A stretch of DNA of 64,000 bases, taken from the NCBI GenBank assembly GCA_018365455.1, contig JAGZJZ010000006.1, forward strand, positions 62,001-126,000, written 5' to 3'. The translations under genes and the position numbers were made by a program. This DNA is from Clostridiales bacterium. GTDB lineage: Bacteria > Bacillota > Clostridia > Lachnospirales > Lachnospiraceae. Of this stretch, positions 54,417 through 63,262 are shown one piece after another; the stretch's first letter is position 1; each line of letters begins with the position of its first letter. The notes below the pieces were generated by a model, which did no database searches, was not told the origin of the DNA, and saw only the letters and a list, made by a program, of their open reading frames with translations.

Positions 54417-55338
54417 TATCACCTTCCTCGTAATAAACCCACTTTTTAGAACCCTTCTGATTAAACAGGGTTAATATCATGATAATCGCAAATAAGAACC
54501 AGCACATAGCATTGGCGTAACCGGTTTTAAAATTCTTAAATGCCTGATTCCACAGATGAACATTATAGAACAAAAGAGAACCTGCCGGATTCCCGGTTCC
54601 GTCTCCCGAGAAAATATATCCCTCCTGGAATATCTGGAACGCACCGATAATACCAATAGTTAAATTGTAAAAAATAATCGGTGACAACAGGGGTACCGTA
54701 ATTTTTGTAAATCGTTTAAAACCGCTGGCACCATCGATACTTGCCGCCTCGTAATACTCCGCAGGAATACTCTGAAGCCTCGCCAGGTACAGGAGCATCT
54801 GTCCACCCAGCCCCCAAAGATGCATGAGAATAATTGCCGGTTTGGTCCAGTTGGGATCTGTAAGCCAGCCGGGACCTGTAATTCCTACAAACTTTAAAAT
54901 GGTATTTACCAGTCCATTTGCAGGGTCCAGCAAAAGCATCCAGAGGAAATAGGTACCAACGCCTACCATAATTGAAGGCAGATAATAAATGGTTCGAAAC
55001 GTTCGAAGTCCGAATATGGACCGGTTCAATATACAAGCTACCACTACACCGCCGATTGTAACAAGGGGTATATTAATCAGCGCATAAACTACCGTATTTT
55101 GCAGACTCTTCCAGAAAAGCTGATCTTCAAAAAACATTTTTTTATAATTCGTCAGCCCGGTAAAGTCCATCTTCATCATATTATAATCTGTAAAACTGGT
55201 GATAAAAGAAAAGATCAGAGGCCCCATTACAAAGCAAAGAATCCCTATCAGCCAGGGAAGTATAAAGATGTAACCATAAACGCTTTCCCTTGCTTTCATA
55301 TTCTTAACACCAAGCTTACTCAGTAATTTCCCAAACAT
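54406..55338 (-). CDS. CUT1 sugar ABC transporter permease (MalF-like)
   Basis: A 310-residue permease, six helices, EAA loop EYYEAASIDGASGFKRFTKI near residue 205. Pairs with the MalG-like gene that overlaps its 3' end. Follows the binding-protein gene after a 13-bp perfect hairpin. Confidence 0.92.
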   Translation of the reverse strand: MFGKLLSKLGVKNMKARESVYGYIFILPWLIGILCFVMGPLIFSFITSFTDYNMMKMDFTGLTNYKKMFFEDQLFWKSLQNTVVYALINIPLVTIGGVVVACILNRSIFGLRTFRTIYYLPSIMVGVGTYFLWMLLLDPANGLVNTILKFVGITGPGWLTDPNWTKPAIILMHLWGLGGQMLLYLARLQSIPAEYYEAASIDGASGFKRFTKITVPLLSPIIFYNLTIGIIGAFQIFQEGYIFSGDGTGNPAGSLLFYNVHLWNQAFKNFKTGYANAMCWFLFAIIMILTLFNQKGSKKWVYYEEGDNDD

Positions 55339-55362
55339 AAAGCTACCTTCTTTCTTTTTCTA

Positions 55363-55394
55363 AAAATGGCTCTTTTCAATCAAAGAGCCATTTT
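55363..55394 (-). terminator. Partial terminator between binding protein and permease genes
   Basis: AAAATGGCTCTTT/AAAGAGCCATTTT with T-rich 3' side on the minus strand. Likely lets more binding protein than permease be made. Confidence 0.65.
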
Positions 55395-55411
55395 AATGTG
55401 CTGCTATAGTC

Positions 55412-56776
55412 TTACTTCAGGAAATCCTGAAAAGCCTTTTGTGCATTTGCCAAAGCATCGTCCGTACTCTTCACCCCAAGTGTTCCCTCTTCAATTAACG
55501 GATTGATGATATCTGTATAACCCTTCATATTATTAGGGGTTATCGCCGCCTTTGTATCCGATAATGCTTCTGAAATCTTAGCGGTTATAGGATCACTTAA
55601 AAATGCTCCGTCTTTATCAAAATCTGTTCTGGCAGAGAAATCTCCCAGTCTTTCGCATAAAAATTCCTGCATGTCCTTGCTTGTCATAAACTTAATAAAT
55701 TCATAGGAACCTTCCGGATTTTTTGCTCCTTTTGGTATTTCCAGTACAAAACCGCTTCCATTTACTGTGTGTCCGTTTCCTTCTTTATATTCAGGCATCA
55801 GCATAACACCATAATTTAAGTCCGGATTTGTCTGCTTCAGAGAAGAAACATATGCACTTGTCTGTAACAGCATGGAAAGTTTTCCGGAAGAGAACGGATC
55901 CTGCATACCTGATTTAAATGCTGCGCTCATCTCATTATAAGTATTTCTGCCATAATGCTGTGTAAATTCGTCCACCCACCTGAAGACATCTTTGTTAATA
56001 TCAGTATCTACAGCCGGTACTTCACTATCATCATACCAGATCTGTCCTTTATTGGCATTACATACCCAGCTGTCCAATCCTCCATTTCCAAGCAATGGTA
56101 AAAATCCTATTCTTTCATAGGTATCCCCGTTCTTCTTCTCCAGCTTGTAAGCTGCTTCTTTTAATTCATCCCAAGTCTTAGGAGGATTCTCCGGATCTAA
56201 TCCGGCTTCCGTAAAATGATCTTTATTATAGTAAATGACTCTGGTATCAACAGAAAACGGTAATGCATATACACTTCCGTCTTCTCCTGTACATGCATTT
56301 AAATCCTGCTCGATAAAGCTGTCTACCCCTGTCCCTTCATCTTTTTTCAAGAAATCATCCAGGCTCTCCACCTGCCCCTGTTCTGCACGAAAGCGAACTT
56401 CTTCCAATGTGTTTGCCATAATGTCGGCAGGATTGCCGGCTGCAATCTGTGCTATGTTCTTCGTGAAAACATCTCCCCATGGAAGATTTACATAGGTAAC
56501 TTCATATTTGTCCTGTGATTCATTAAACATTTTTACAGCTTCTTCTAAAACAGGCTTTCTGGCTTCTGAACCCCACCAGCCCCAGAACTCTAATTTTTCT
56601 CTTTCACCGCTGCCAGCAGTTTTATTTTCGCTTCCTTGATTTTCACTCCCAGCTTCGGTTTTTACTCCGCTGCTGTCTGTTCCCCCTGTATTTTTGTCCC
56701 CCGAGCTGCATCCCGCAAGTGTTGACCCCAAAAGTGTTACTGCTAATGCTGCTGCAATTATTTTTTTCATTGCCAT
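55412..56776 (-). CDS. Sugar-binding lipoprotein of CUT1 transporter
   Basis: A 454-residue family 1 solute-binding lipoprotein: lipobox LAGC (about 23), Gly/Ser-rich linker, then LEFWGWWGSEARKPVLEEAV. The Trp-rich start of the mature domain fits oligosaccharide binding. Frame is open to 56824; ATG 56776 has GGAGG upstream. First gene of the long glycoside operon; the divergent DeoR gene faces it across 378 bp. Confidence 0.93.
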   Translation of the reverse strand: MAMKKIIAAALAVTLLGSTLAGCSSGDKNTGGTDSSGVKTEAGSENQGSENKTAGSGEREKLEFWGWWGSEARKPVLEEAVKMFNESQDKYEVTYVNLPWGDVFTKNIAQIAAGNPADIMANTLEEVRFRAEQGQVESLDDFLKKDEGTGVDSFIEQDLNACTGEDGSVYALPFSVDTRVIYYNKDHFTEAGLDPENPPKTWDELKEAAYKLEKKNGDTYERIGFLPLLGNGGLDSWVCNANKGQIWYDDSEVPAVDTDINKDVFRWVDEFTQHYGRNTYNEMSAAFKSGMQDPFSSGKLSMLLQTSAYVSSLKQTNPDLNYGVMLMPEYKEGNGHTVNGSGFVLEIPKGAKNPEGSYEFIKFMTSKDMQEFLCERLGDFSARTDFDKDGAFLSDPITAKISEALSDTKAAITPNNMKGYTDIINPLIEEGTLGVKSTDDALANAQKAFQDFLK

Positions 56777-57154
56777 AAGAACCTTCCTCCTATTTTTATT
56801 GTTTTTAGTTACTTCTCTTTTCATTCATTATATTATCATATATATGTCATATTTGCAAGTTATTTTTGATCATATTTTGAATATTAATGATATTTTTGTG
56901 ACTAACACTGAACTTTTTCACAAACCCTGCTTACTTCAGCTGTATTTTATAACATATAGTACCAAATAAGCACCAAATAATTTTCTACTGTCACGATTTC
57001 CATTCTATTTTCTTAGCTTTATTTTCATAATATAATCATATTTTTTCATTTATTTTCATTTTTTTAATAAAATTATTCACATTTTTTCCATATTATGATA
57101 TAATTAATAAACCTTAACTTAATCATAGTAAGCAAAATTAAAGGAGACGAAGCA
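56777..57154. other. AT-rich divergent control region
   Basis: Between the transporter operon and the first DeoR gene. No ORF. Contains repeated TTTTCAT/TTTCATT and TCATATTTT stretches, suited to tandem DeoR-type operators. Confidence 0.45.
57076..57104 (+). promoter_or_regulatory. Promoter of first DeoR gene
   Basis: TTCACA (57076-57081), 17-bp spacer, TATAAT (57099-57104). Confidence 0.7.
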
Positions 57155-57895
57155 ATGATTCCAGAATTGCGCCAGAAAAAAATAATTGATATGATCTCAG
57201 ATACCGATATCATCACAACCGAGACATTAACTAAGCTTTTGAATATATCACCCTCTACCCTCAGAAGAGATCTGCTAAAATTATCAAAACAGGAAAAGAT
57301 CGTGCTCCTTCATGGCGGAGGTATCCGGCTTCTTCCAAAGATAACAGAATTGAGTATGACCGCAAAAATGGGGCTGCATAAGGATGCCAAAGACAAAATA
57401 GCACAGAAAGCTGTTTCTCTGATCGAAGATGGAGATGTAATTTATCTGGACCCATCCAGTACTACTTACCAGATGATTCCTTATTTAAAAGAACACCGGG
57501 TGACGGTTATCACGAACAGTGTTTCCCATATCGATGAATTGATTTATTATAAAATTCCCTGTATTATGGTGGGCGGTTCCATTAAGGCCGCCACAAATTC
57601 CTGCATTGGACTGATAGCAGAAAATATCCTCAAAGGCTTTAACTTTAACAAATGTTTTATTGGAGCAAATGGCTTTAGCATAACTTCTGGTATTACCAAC
57701 CATGATATCAATGAAAATGTGATTAAAACATTGGCCGTCCGACAAAGCTGTGATCCTTATTTCCTCATGGATTCCAGTAAATTTAATGTAGTTGCCATGG
57801 TAAAACTGGCGAATATCAGTGACTATCCCATCATAACCGAGAAGATAATACCAGAATTGAGCAGCTATCCAAACATCATTTATTCAAATAACTGA
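57155..57895 (+). CDS. DeoR-family transcriptional regulator 1
   Basis: A 246-residue DeoR/GlpR repressor. N-terminal winged helix-turn-helix (about 5-57, recognition helix SPSTLRRDLLKLS), then an isomerase-like sugar-phosphate sensor with DGDVIYLDPSSTTYQ (about 91-105) and VITNS. Expected to bind the AT-rich region upstream and release on a phosphorylated intermediate. GGAG precedes the ATG. Near-duplicate of the next gene. Confidence 0.93.
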   Translation: MIPELRQKKIIDMISDTDIITTETLTKLLNISPSTLRRDLLKLSKQEKIVLLHGGGIRLLPKITELSMTAKMGLHKDAKDKIAQKAVSLIEDGDVIYLDPSSTTYQMIPYLKEHRVTVITNSVSHIDELIYYKIPCIMVGGSIKAATNSCIGLIAENILKGFNFNKCFIGANGFSITSGITNHDINENVIKTLAVRQSCDPYFLMDSSKFNVVAMVKLANISDYPIITEKIIPELSSYPNIIYSNN

Positions 57896-58011
57896 TATAC
57901 TAATCAAAATAAGTGCATTAAATAATCAACTCCGCATCAATATTTGACCGAAAACAATCTTTTTTACGGCTAAGTTTTAAAAAAAGTTCATTCATGGAAC
58001 AGCAAATGTGA

Positions 58012-58017
58012 TATAAT
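58012..58017 (+). promoter_or_regulatory. -10 box of second DeoR gene
   Basis: TATAAT in GTGATATAATG, 35 bp before the chosen start; no clear -35. Confidence 0.5.
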
Positions 58018-58051
58018 GAAAGAAAGATTTAATCAAGGAGGCTCACGATTT

Positions 58052-58789
58052 ATGATTCCTGCAATGCGCCAAGAAAAGATACTGAATATTCTCTCAAATG
58101 ACGAGATTGTATCTGTTGAAGACTTAATGGATGTATTGAATATTTCCATCTCCACCATCCGACGTGACTTATCTAAATTAGAAAAAGAAAGCAAAATAGT
58201 TCTGCTCCACGGCGGAGGCGTAAAATTAGCCCAAAAGCCTACAGAACTCAGCATTACCACAAAGCTGGATTTAAACAGAGAATCGAAATGTCTGATAGCG
58301 AAAAAAGCAGTTTCCCTGATTGAGGATGGCGATGTAATCTTCGTTGATCCCTCCAGTACTACCTATCAGATGATTCCGTTGTTAACGGATAAAAATATAA
58401 CCGTAATTACCAACAGCATTTCTCACATCAACCAGCTCATACATTATGGTGTACCATCCATTATGGTTGGCGGAAATATTAAAGCCACCACCAACTCGTG
58501 TATTGGTCCAATCGCAGAATCAACCCTAAAGGACCTTAACTTCAATAAATGCTTCCTGGGTGCTAACGGCTTTACCATTCAGGCCGGCATAACCAATCAC
58601 GATATCAATGAAAAAGTAATTAAATCCCTGGCTCTGCAAAACTCAGCGAAACCCTACTTTCTCATAGATTCCAGTAAATACGGCTGTATCACAATGGTAA
58701 AGATCGCTGACCTGGATGCTTACCCGGTAATAACGGAATCCATTTCCGGGGACTTAAAAGACTATAAAAATATGATTCTTGCAGAATAA
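58052..58789 (+). CDS. DeoR-family transcriptional regulator 2
   Basis: A 245-residue paralogue of the preceding regulator with the same landmarks (STIRRDLSKLE, DGDVIFVDPSSTTYQ, INQLIHYGVP). The frame opens at 58016; ATG 58052 with GGAGG 10 nt upstream matches the first copy's N-terminus. It has its own promoter. Two copies may split control between the main operon and the alpha-galactosidase unit that ends just downstream. Confidence 0.92.
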   Translation: MIPAMRQEKILNILSNDEIVSVEDLMDVLNISISTIRRDLSKLEKESKIVLLHGGGVKLAQKPTELSITTKLDLNRESKCLIAKKAVSLIEDGDVIFVDPSSTTYQMIPLLTDKNITVITNSISHINQLIHYGVPSIMVGGNIKATTNSCIGPIAESTLKDLNFNKCFLGANGFTIQAGITNHDINEKVIKSLALQNSAKPYFLIDSSKYGCITMVKIADLDAYPVITESISGDLKDYKNMILAE

Positions 58790-58921
58790 TACTGAATACA
58801 AAACAGCAACGGCTCGCAAAAGTTTTACCGTAAGCGCAGGGGACTTCTCTACACAGAAAAAGAGCTGCTCACCGCCCACTGCTGCTTCAAACGAACAAAA
58901 GTATACATCAGTTCACATAAG

Positions 58922-58964
58922 TCAAAAAGCCCGCATGTCATCTTTTCAAACGACATGCGGGCTT
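58922..58964. terminator. Bidirectional terminator between DeoR2 and GH36
   Basis: AAGCCCGCATGTC (58927-58939) pairs perfectly with GACATGCGGGCTT (58952-58964). Minus strand continues TTTTTGAC, ending the GH36 transcript; the plus side has a weak T-run. Confidence 0.8.
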
Positions 58965-59019
58965 AGACTCTGTTTCCAGACTTTATGAAATATTTTATGC
59001 AAAGCAAACAAAATTCTTT

Positions 59020-61212
59020 TTAAACTTCTTTTATTTCAAAATTAAAACTCTGATAATCTCCATTGACCAATGGAATATTTATTCCTGCATTCATCAGTGC
59101 ACTTCCTTCGTAGATACGGTCTTCCTCATTCACTTTATAGAAACTGTCCGGTTTTAATCCTTTTACTCTTACCCTGTTTAATGCCGGGTTTGCATAAGAA
59201 TGAAGTATTACAATACTAAACAGGGAACGGCTTCTATCTTCATTTACAAACTGCCATGCGGCATAATCGTGATTTTCTTCCGGATTGCTCAGCCGGTAGT
59301 ATGTCCCGTATTGAATCAGATCATAATTATCTTTGAAGAAATGAATCTGCTGTCTTACTGCATCCCGTTCTTCTTCGTCCAAAGTGCGGACATCCAATTC
59401 ATAGCCGAAGGTCCCTGCCATCGCCACCGTACCTCTTGTCTGTAGCGGTGTGATCCTTCCGGTCTGCTGATTAGGGCTGACAGATACATGGGCTCCCACA
59501 CAGCTGATCGGATATCCAAATGAAGTTCCATACTGAATCCGAATCCGTTCGATGGCATCTGTGTCATCACTGCACCAGATCTGCGGCATATAATACAGCA
59601 TACCCGCATCAAATCTTCCACCCCCTCCGGAGCAGCCTTCAAATAGAATATCCGGGTATTTTGTAACAAATTTCTCCATCATGTCATAGAGTCCCAGAAC
59701 ATAGCGGTGACAAACTTCTCCCTGTCTGTCCCTTGGGAGTAATCCGGACCAGACATCTGCGAAATTACGGTTCATATCCCATTTTACATATTCCACATTT
59801 GCTTCATCCAGGATGTTTCCTATAGTTTCAAATAAATAATCTCTGACATCCTGCCTGGAAATGTCCAGAACCAGCTGGAAGCGTTCCAGATTCGGTTTTC
59901 TGCCCGGGATCCGCATACACCATTCCGGATGGTTCCGGTACAATTCACTGTCTTCATTCACCATCTCCGGCTCAATCCAGATACCGAATTTCATGCCCAG
60001 GTCATTAATCTTTTTAGCTAATCCGGTAACTCCGGAAGGCAGCTTTGTTTTATTTACAAACCAGTCCCCCAGTCCGCTGAGATCATGATTTCTGGTGCCA
60101 AACCAGCCATCATCCATAACAAATAATTCAATTCCAAGATCTCTGGCACTATCTGCAATAGACACCAGGGTATCTTCCTCAAATTCAAATTCCGTCGCTT
60201 CCCAGTTATTGATAAGTACCGGTCTGCGCTGCTTTTTGAATTTGCTTCGAATCAGATGATCCATATATAATTTATGAAAATTACCGGACAGGGTGCCAAG
60301 ACCGCTTGCACTGAAAGACAGAATCACTTCCGGTGTGGCAAACACATCTCCAGGCTCCAGCTTATACCGGAACCCATCCCCATTAATTCCCATGACAAAC
60401 CGTGTCTGGTTAATCTGGTCTACTTCCACCTGTGCCATAAAATTACCGCTGTATACAAAGGAAGCACCATAGCATTCTCCATATTCTTCCCCTGCATCCC
60501 GGTCACAGATAATCATAAATGGATTCTCATGATGGCTGGAAGTTCCCCTGGCACTGTCAATCAGCACCTTGCCATGGCAGACGTTTCTTCTCTGCATCAT
60601 CCGTTCCATGTTGTGTTTTCCATAGAAAGAAATTACATCAAAATGATCTGTAGTAAAATCAAGACATGCCGTAAGAGCTCTGTTCAGGTAAATTGAATCT
60701 TTATTTCCATTTTTAATTCTGCATGCTCTGGTAATCACATCATAGTCTTCCAGCACTCCATATAGCAAGGTTACTTCCAGATCAGTTGCCTGATCTTTTA
60801 AAACGATTTCCAGGGTCTGGGCTTCGGATTCCTCTGCCCATACTGCCGGAAGGCCTTTCAGGCTGTATTTGCCGTTATATATTTTATGGGATACATATAA
60901 CAGTTCCGTTACCTGGCTTCCATCCGGGTTCTCTGCCTGAAGGCAGCTGGAACGGTAATCTCCCATGCCGAAAGTAGAATATTCCTGGGGATAGGTATCA
61001 AGTGAATACCCACGGTCATTTCCACCCTCATAGGGATTTCCGGAAAACCCCCGGTTAATTCCACGGATCAGGTAGGATAATTCCATGCTTCCGATTTTTG
61101 CCCCATAATACACATGTATTAAATGCTGATAACTGCTCACCATCATCTGATAGGTAGCATTTTTAGTCTGTATGGTAAAGAGTTTATTCTCCTGGTCAAA
61201 TGTAATTGCCAT
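59020..61212 (-). CDS. GH36 alpha-galactosidase
   Basis: A 730-residue cytoplasmic GH36 enzyme of the tetrameric AgaA/RafA type. Nucleophile Asp about 476 in YVKWDMNR, acid/base Asp about 548 in WCSDDTDA, CSGGGGRFD substrate loop, matching known positions 478 and 548 of bacillary enzymes. Releases galactose from melibiose, raffinose or galactomannan side chains. Follows the second CUT1 transporter genes, so it likely hydrolyses what they import. Confidence 0.95.
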   Translation of the reverse strand: MAITFDQENKLFTIQTKNATYQMMVSSYQHLIHVYYGAKIGSMELSYLIRGINRGFSGNPYEGGNDRGYSLDTYPQEYSTFGMGDYRSSCLQAENPDGSQVTELLYVSHKIYNGKYSLKGLPAVWAEESEAQTLEIVLKDQATDLEVTLLYGVLEDYDVITRACRIKNGNKDSIYLNRALTACLDFTTDHFDVISFYGKHNMERMMQRRNVCHGKVLIDSARGTSSHHENPFMIICDRDAGEEYGECYGASFVYSGNFMAQVEVDQINQTRFVMGINGDGFRYKLEPGDVFATPEVILSFSASGLGTLSGNFHKLYMDHLIRSKFKKQRRPVLINNWEATEFEFEEDTLVSIADSARDLGIELFVMDDGWFGTRNHDLSGLGDWFVNKTKLPSGVTGLAKKINDLGMKFGIWIEPEMVNEDSELYRNHPEWCMRIPGRKPNLERFQLVLDISRQDVRDYLFETIGNILDEANVEYVKWDMNRNFADVWSGLLPRDRQGEVCHRYVLGLYDMMEKFVTKYPDILFEGCSGGGGRFDAGMLYYMPQIWCSDDTDAIERIRIQYGTSFGYPISCVGAHVSVSPNQQTGRITPLQTRGTVAMAGTFGYELDVRTLDEEERDAVRQQIHFFKDNYDLIQYGTYYRLSNPEENHDYAAWQFVNEDRSRSLFSIVILHSYANPALNRVRVKGLKPDSFYKVNEEDRIYEGSALMNAGINIPLVNGDYQSFNFEIKEV

Positions 61213-61247
61213 TCCATTGGCCTCCTTCTTTTCAATTCGTGTATTAC

Positions 61248-61391
61248 GTTACTATTCACGTCCAGAAGGCCGCTCATAGTAACGATTCGGAGCGATATTT
61301 AAAGTTTTGCTGCGCAAAAATCGACCCTCACTCCTGAATCACGTTCTCACGGAATGCGCAGTTCAGCGCATTCCTGCCCGTGAATAGTAAC
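61248..61391. mobile_element. Family D MITE with near-perfect target duplication
   Basis: 144 bp with 13-bp perfect inverted ends GTTACTATTCACG and CGTGAATAGTAAC. Flanks TGTATTAC (61240-61247) and TGTTTTAC (61392-61399) agree at 7 of 8. Lies between a permease stop and the GH36 gene. Truncated relative at 50082. Confidence 0.75.
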
Positions 61392-61395
61392 TGTT

Positions 61396-62226
61396 TTACA
61401 GTTTACCGCCGGAAGTAGCAATTCCCTCTATAAACTGTTTTTGGAATATTACATAGATAACGATCATCGGGAGGCAGGCAATCAGGGATGCTGCCATCAG
61501 TTCCGGGAATTTCGTTACATACTGTCCCTGCATTTTCGCAAGTGCGGCAGAGAGTGTCAGCATGTTTTTATCTGTGTTTACGATCATAGGCCACATCAGA
61601 TCTTTAAAAGCAAATACGGCGGTAAAGATTCCCAGTGCTACCATTGCAGATCTGGTTAACGGTGCCATGATAAATAAAAATGTCTGTCCGATATTACATC
61701 CGTCCAATCTGGCTGCCTCTTCCAGATCATTTGGCAGCCCCATGTATCCCTGTCTTAAGAGAAAGGTACCAAACGCCGTTACAAGTCCCGGAAACACCAG
61801 TGCAAAAATTGTATTCATCATGCCCATTTTACTGATCATCAGGTACTGTGGTATGATAAAGATCTGTGCCGGAATCATCATCTGGAACAAAACAAGAGAG
61901 AACATCAGGTTCTTGCCCTTAAAATTCAGGCGGCCAAACGCATAACCCGCCATTGTGGCTGTAATTACAGCACATAATACCCTGCCAATAATTAATAATA
62001 ATGTGTTTTTATAAAGCAGCAGAAAATTCATATTATTCCACACCGCTTTAAAAGCGTCTGTTCTCCAAACCTTTGGAAATATTACAAAGGGATCTACCTG
62101 GGTAGCTTCCGTTACCGACTTAAACGCAGTTAAAATCATCCAGAGGAAAGGTACCAGCATGGTAATAGAAATTAATATCAAAATCACATGAATTACAACA
62201 GATACTACTTTTTTCTTCGATTCCAT
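61396..62226 (-). CDS. CUT1 sugar ABC transporter permease (MsmG/AraQ-like)
   Basis: A 276-residue six-helix permease with EAA loop DLEEAARLDGCNIGQTFLFI and terminal EGIATSGGKL typical of the MalG/MsmG branch. Second member of the transporter that precedes the alpha-galactosidase gene; 14 bp after its partner. Confidence 0.92.
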   Translation of the reverse strand: MESKKKVVSVVIHVILILISITMLVPFLWMILTAFKSVTEATQVDPFVIFPKVWRTDAFKAVWNNMNFLLLYKNTLLLIIGRVLCAVITATMAGYAFGRLNFKGKNLMFSLVLFQMMIPAQIFIIPQYLMISKMGMMNTIFALVFPGLVTAFGTFLLRQGYMGLPNDLEEAARLDGCNIGQTFLFIMAPLTRSAMVALGIFTAVFAFKDLMWPMIVNTDKNMLTLSAALAKMQGQYVTKFPELMAASLIACLPMIVIYVIFQKQFIEGIATSGGKL

Positions 62227-62240
62227 TACTTTCCCTCCTT

Positions 62241-63137
62241 CTAATTATAATGAACCCATTTTTTCTGTGCCAGCATCTGGAAAACAGTTATAATCATAAT
62301 TACAACTAAGAGCAGCACAACGATTGTGGAACCATAACCCAGGTTCTTCTCCGTAAATGAGTACCGGTAAAACAGGTAAACAAGCGACTGTGTCTTTTCC
62401 AGCGCCGGATTGGACTTGTCCATCACCATGAATATCAAGTCAAATACCTGTAATGCACCGATTACCCTGGTTACTAAAACAAAGAAGATTGTTGGGGAAA
62501 TCAGCGGGATGGTAATATGGAAAAACTGTTTGATCCCGGTTGCACCGTCTATTTCTGCTGCCTCATAATAATCATGTGGTACTTCCTGTAAACCTGATAA
62601 GAACAACACCATATTGTAACCGATAATGGACCAGACACCCACAACTGCGATAGCAAACACCGCAATCTTCGGGTTCGAGATCCAATTAGTGTCTGCCCCG
62701 GTCAGATTATTAATCAAACCAAAGTCAGAATTGTATAACCATCTCCATACCATAGCAATTGCAGCAGGCGCCGCAACCATTGGCAGGAAAAAAATTGTTC
62801 TGTAGACACTGCGCCCTTTCATCTTGCGATTGAGCAGAACAGCCAGTACAAGTGCAATGGCAATGGAAAAAGGAACTTCCACAATTGCATATTTAAAGGT
62901 ATTCAGTAAAGCCTGCCACACCTGACCGTCACCAAAAAGTTTCAGATAATTATCTGCACCAACGAATATATTTCCCTTACCAAAATCCCCGGTCTTAAAA
63001 AAGCTCTGGTAAATAGTCTGTACGATTGGGATAATATTTAAAACAATTAACCCGATCATCGTTGGTAATATAAACGCCCAGCCCCAGAGAAATTCGTTGC
63101 GGGCGCGGGAAGTGCCTTTTACTTTTTTCTTTGACAT
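62241..63137 (-). CDS. CUT1 sugar ABC transporter permease (MsmF-like)
   Basis: A 298-residue six-helix permease, EAA loop DYYEAAEIDGATGIKQFFHI. With the MsmG-like gene and the partial binding protein it makes a raffinose/melibiose-type importer by context with GH36. ATG 63137 follows AGGAG. Confidence 0.92.
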   Translation of the reverse strand: MSKKKVKGTSRARNEFLWGWAFILPTMIGLIVLNIIPIVQTIYQSFFKTGDFGKGNIFVGADNYLKLFGDGQVWQALLNTFKYAIVEVPFSIAIALVLAVLLNRKMKGRSVYRTIFFLPMVAAPAAIAMVWRWLYNSDFGLINNLTGADTNWISNPKIAVFAIAVVGVWSIIGYNMVLFLSGLQEVPHDYYEAAEIDGATGIKQFFHITIPLISPTIFFVLVTRVIGALQVFDLIFMVMDKSNPALEKTQSLVYLFYRYSFTEKNLGYGSTIVVLLLVVIMIITVFQMLAQKKWVHYN

Positions 63138-63167
63138 CTATCCCTACTCCTTTCGTTTTTAATTCGA

Positions 63168-63197
63168 TGGCGGTACAGCAGACCTGCCATACCGCCA
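63168..63197. other. Intergenic hairpin between binding protein and permease
   Basis: TGGCGGTA/TACCGCCA with 14-nt loop. No T-run; may stabilise the binding-protein mRNA end. Confidence 0.4.
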
Positions 63198-63262
63198 CAC
63201 TTTACTCCATGAGTCACAATCTGCTTACATAATCCTGATGAAGCAGTGTAATTTATCCATTT

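Noticed and set aside
63168..63197. Intrinsic terminator between binding protein and permease
   Set aside because: Hairpin is perfect but no T-run follows on the minus strand; kept only as a hairpin.
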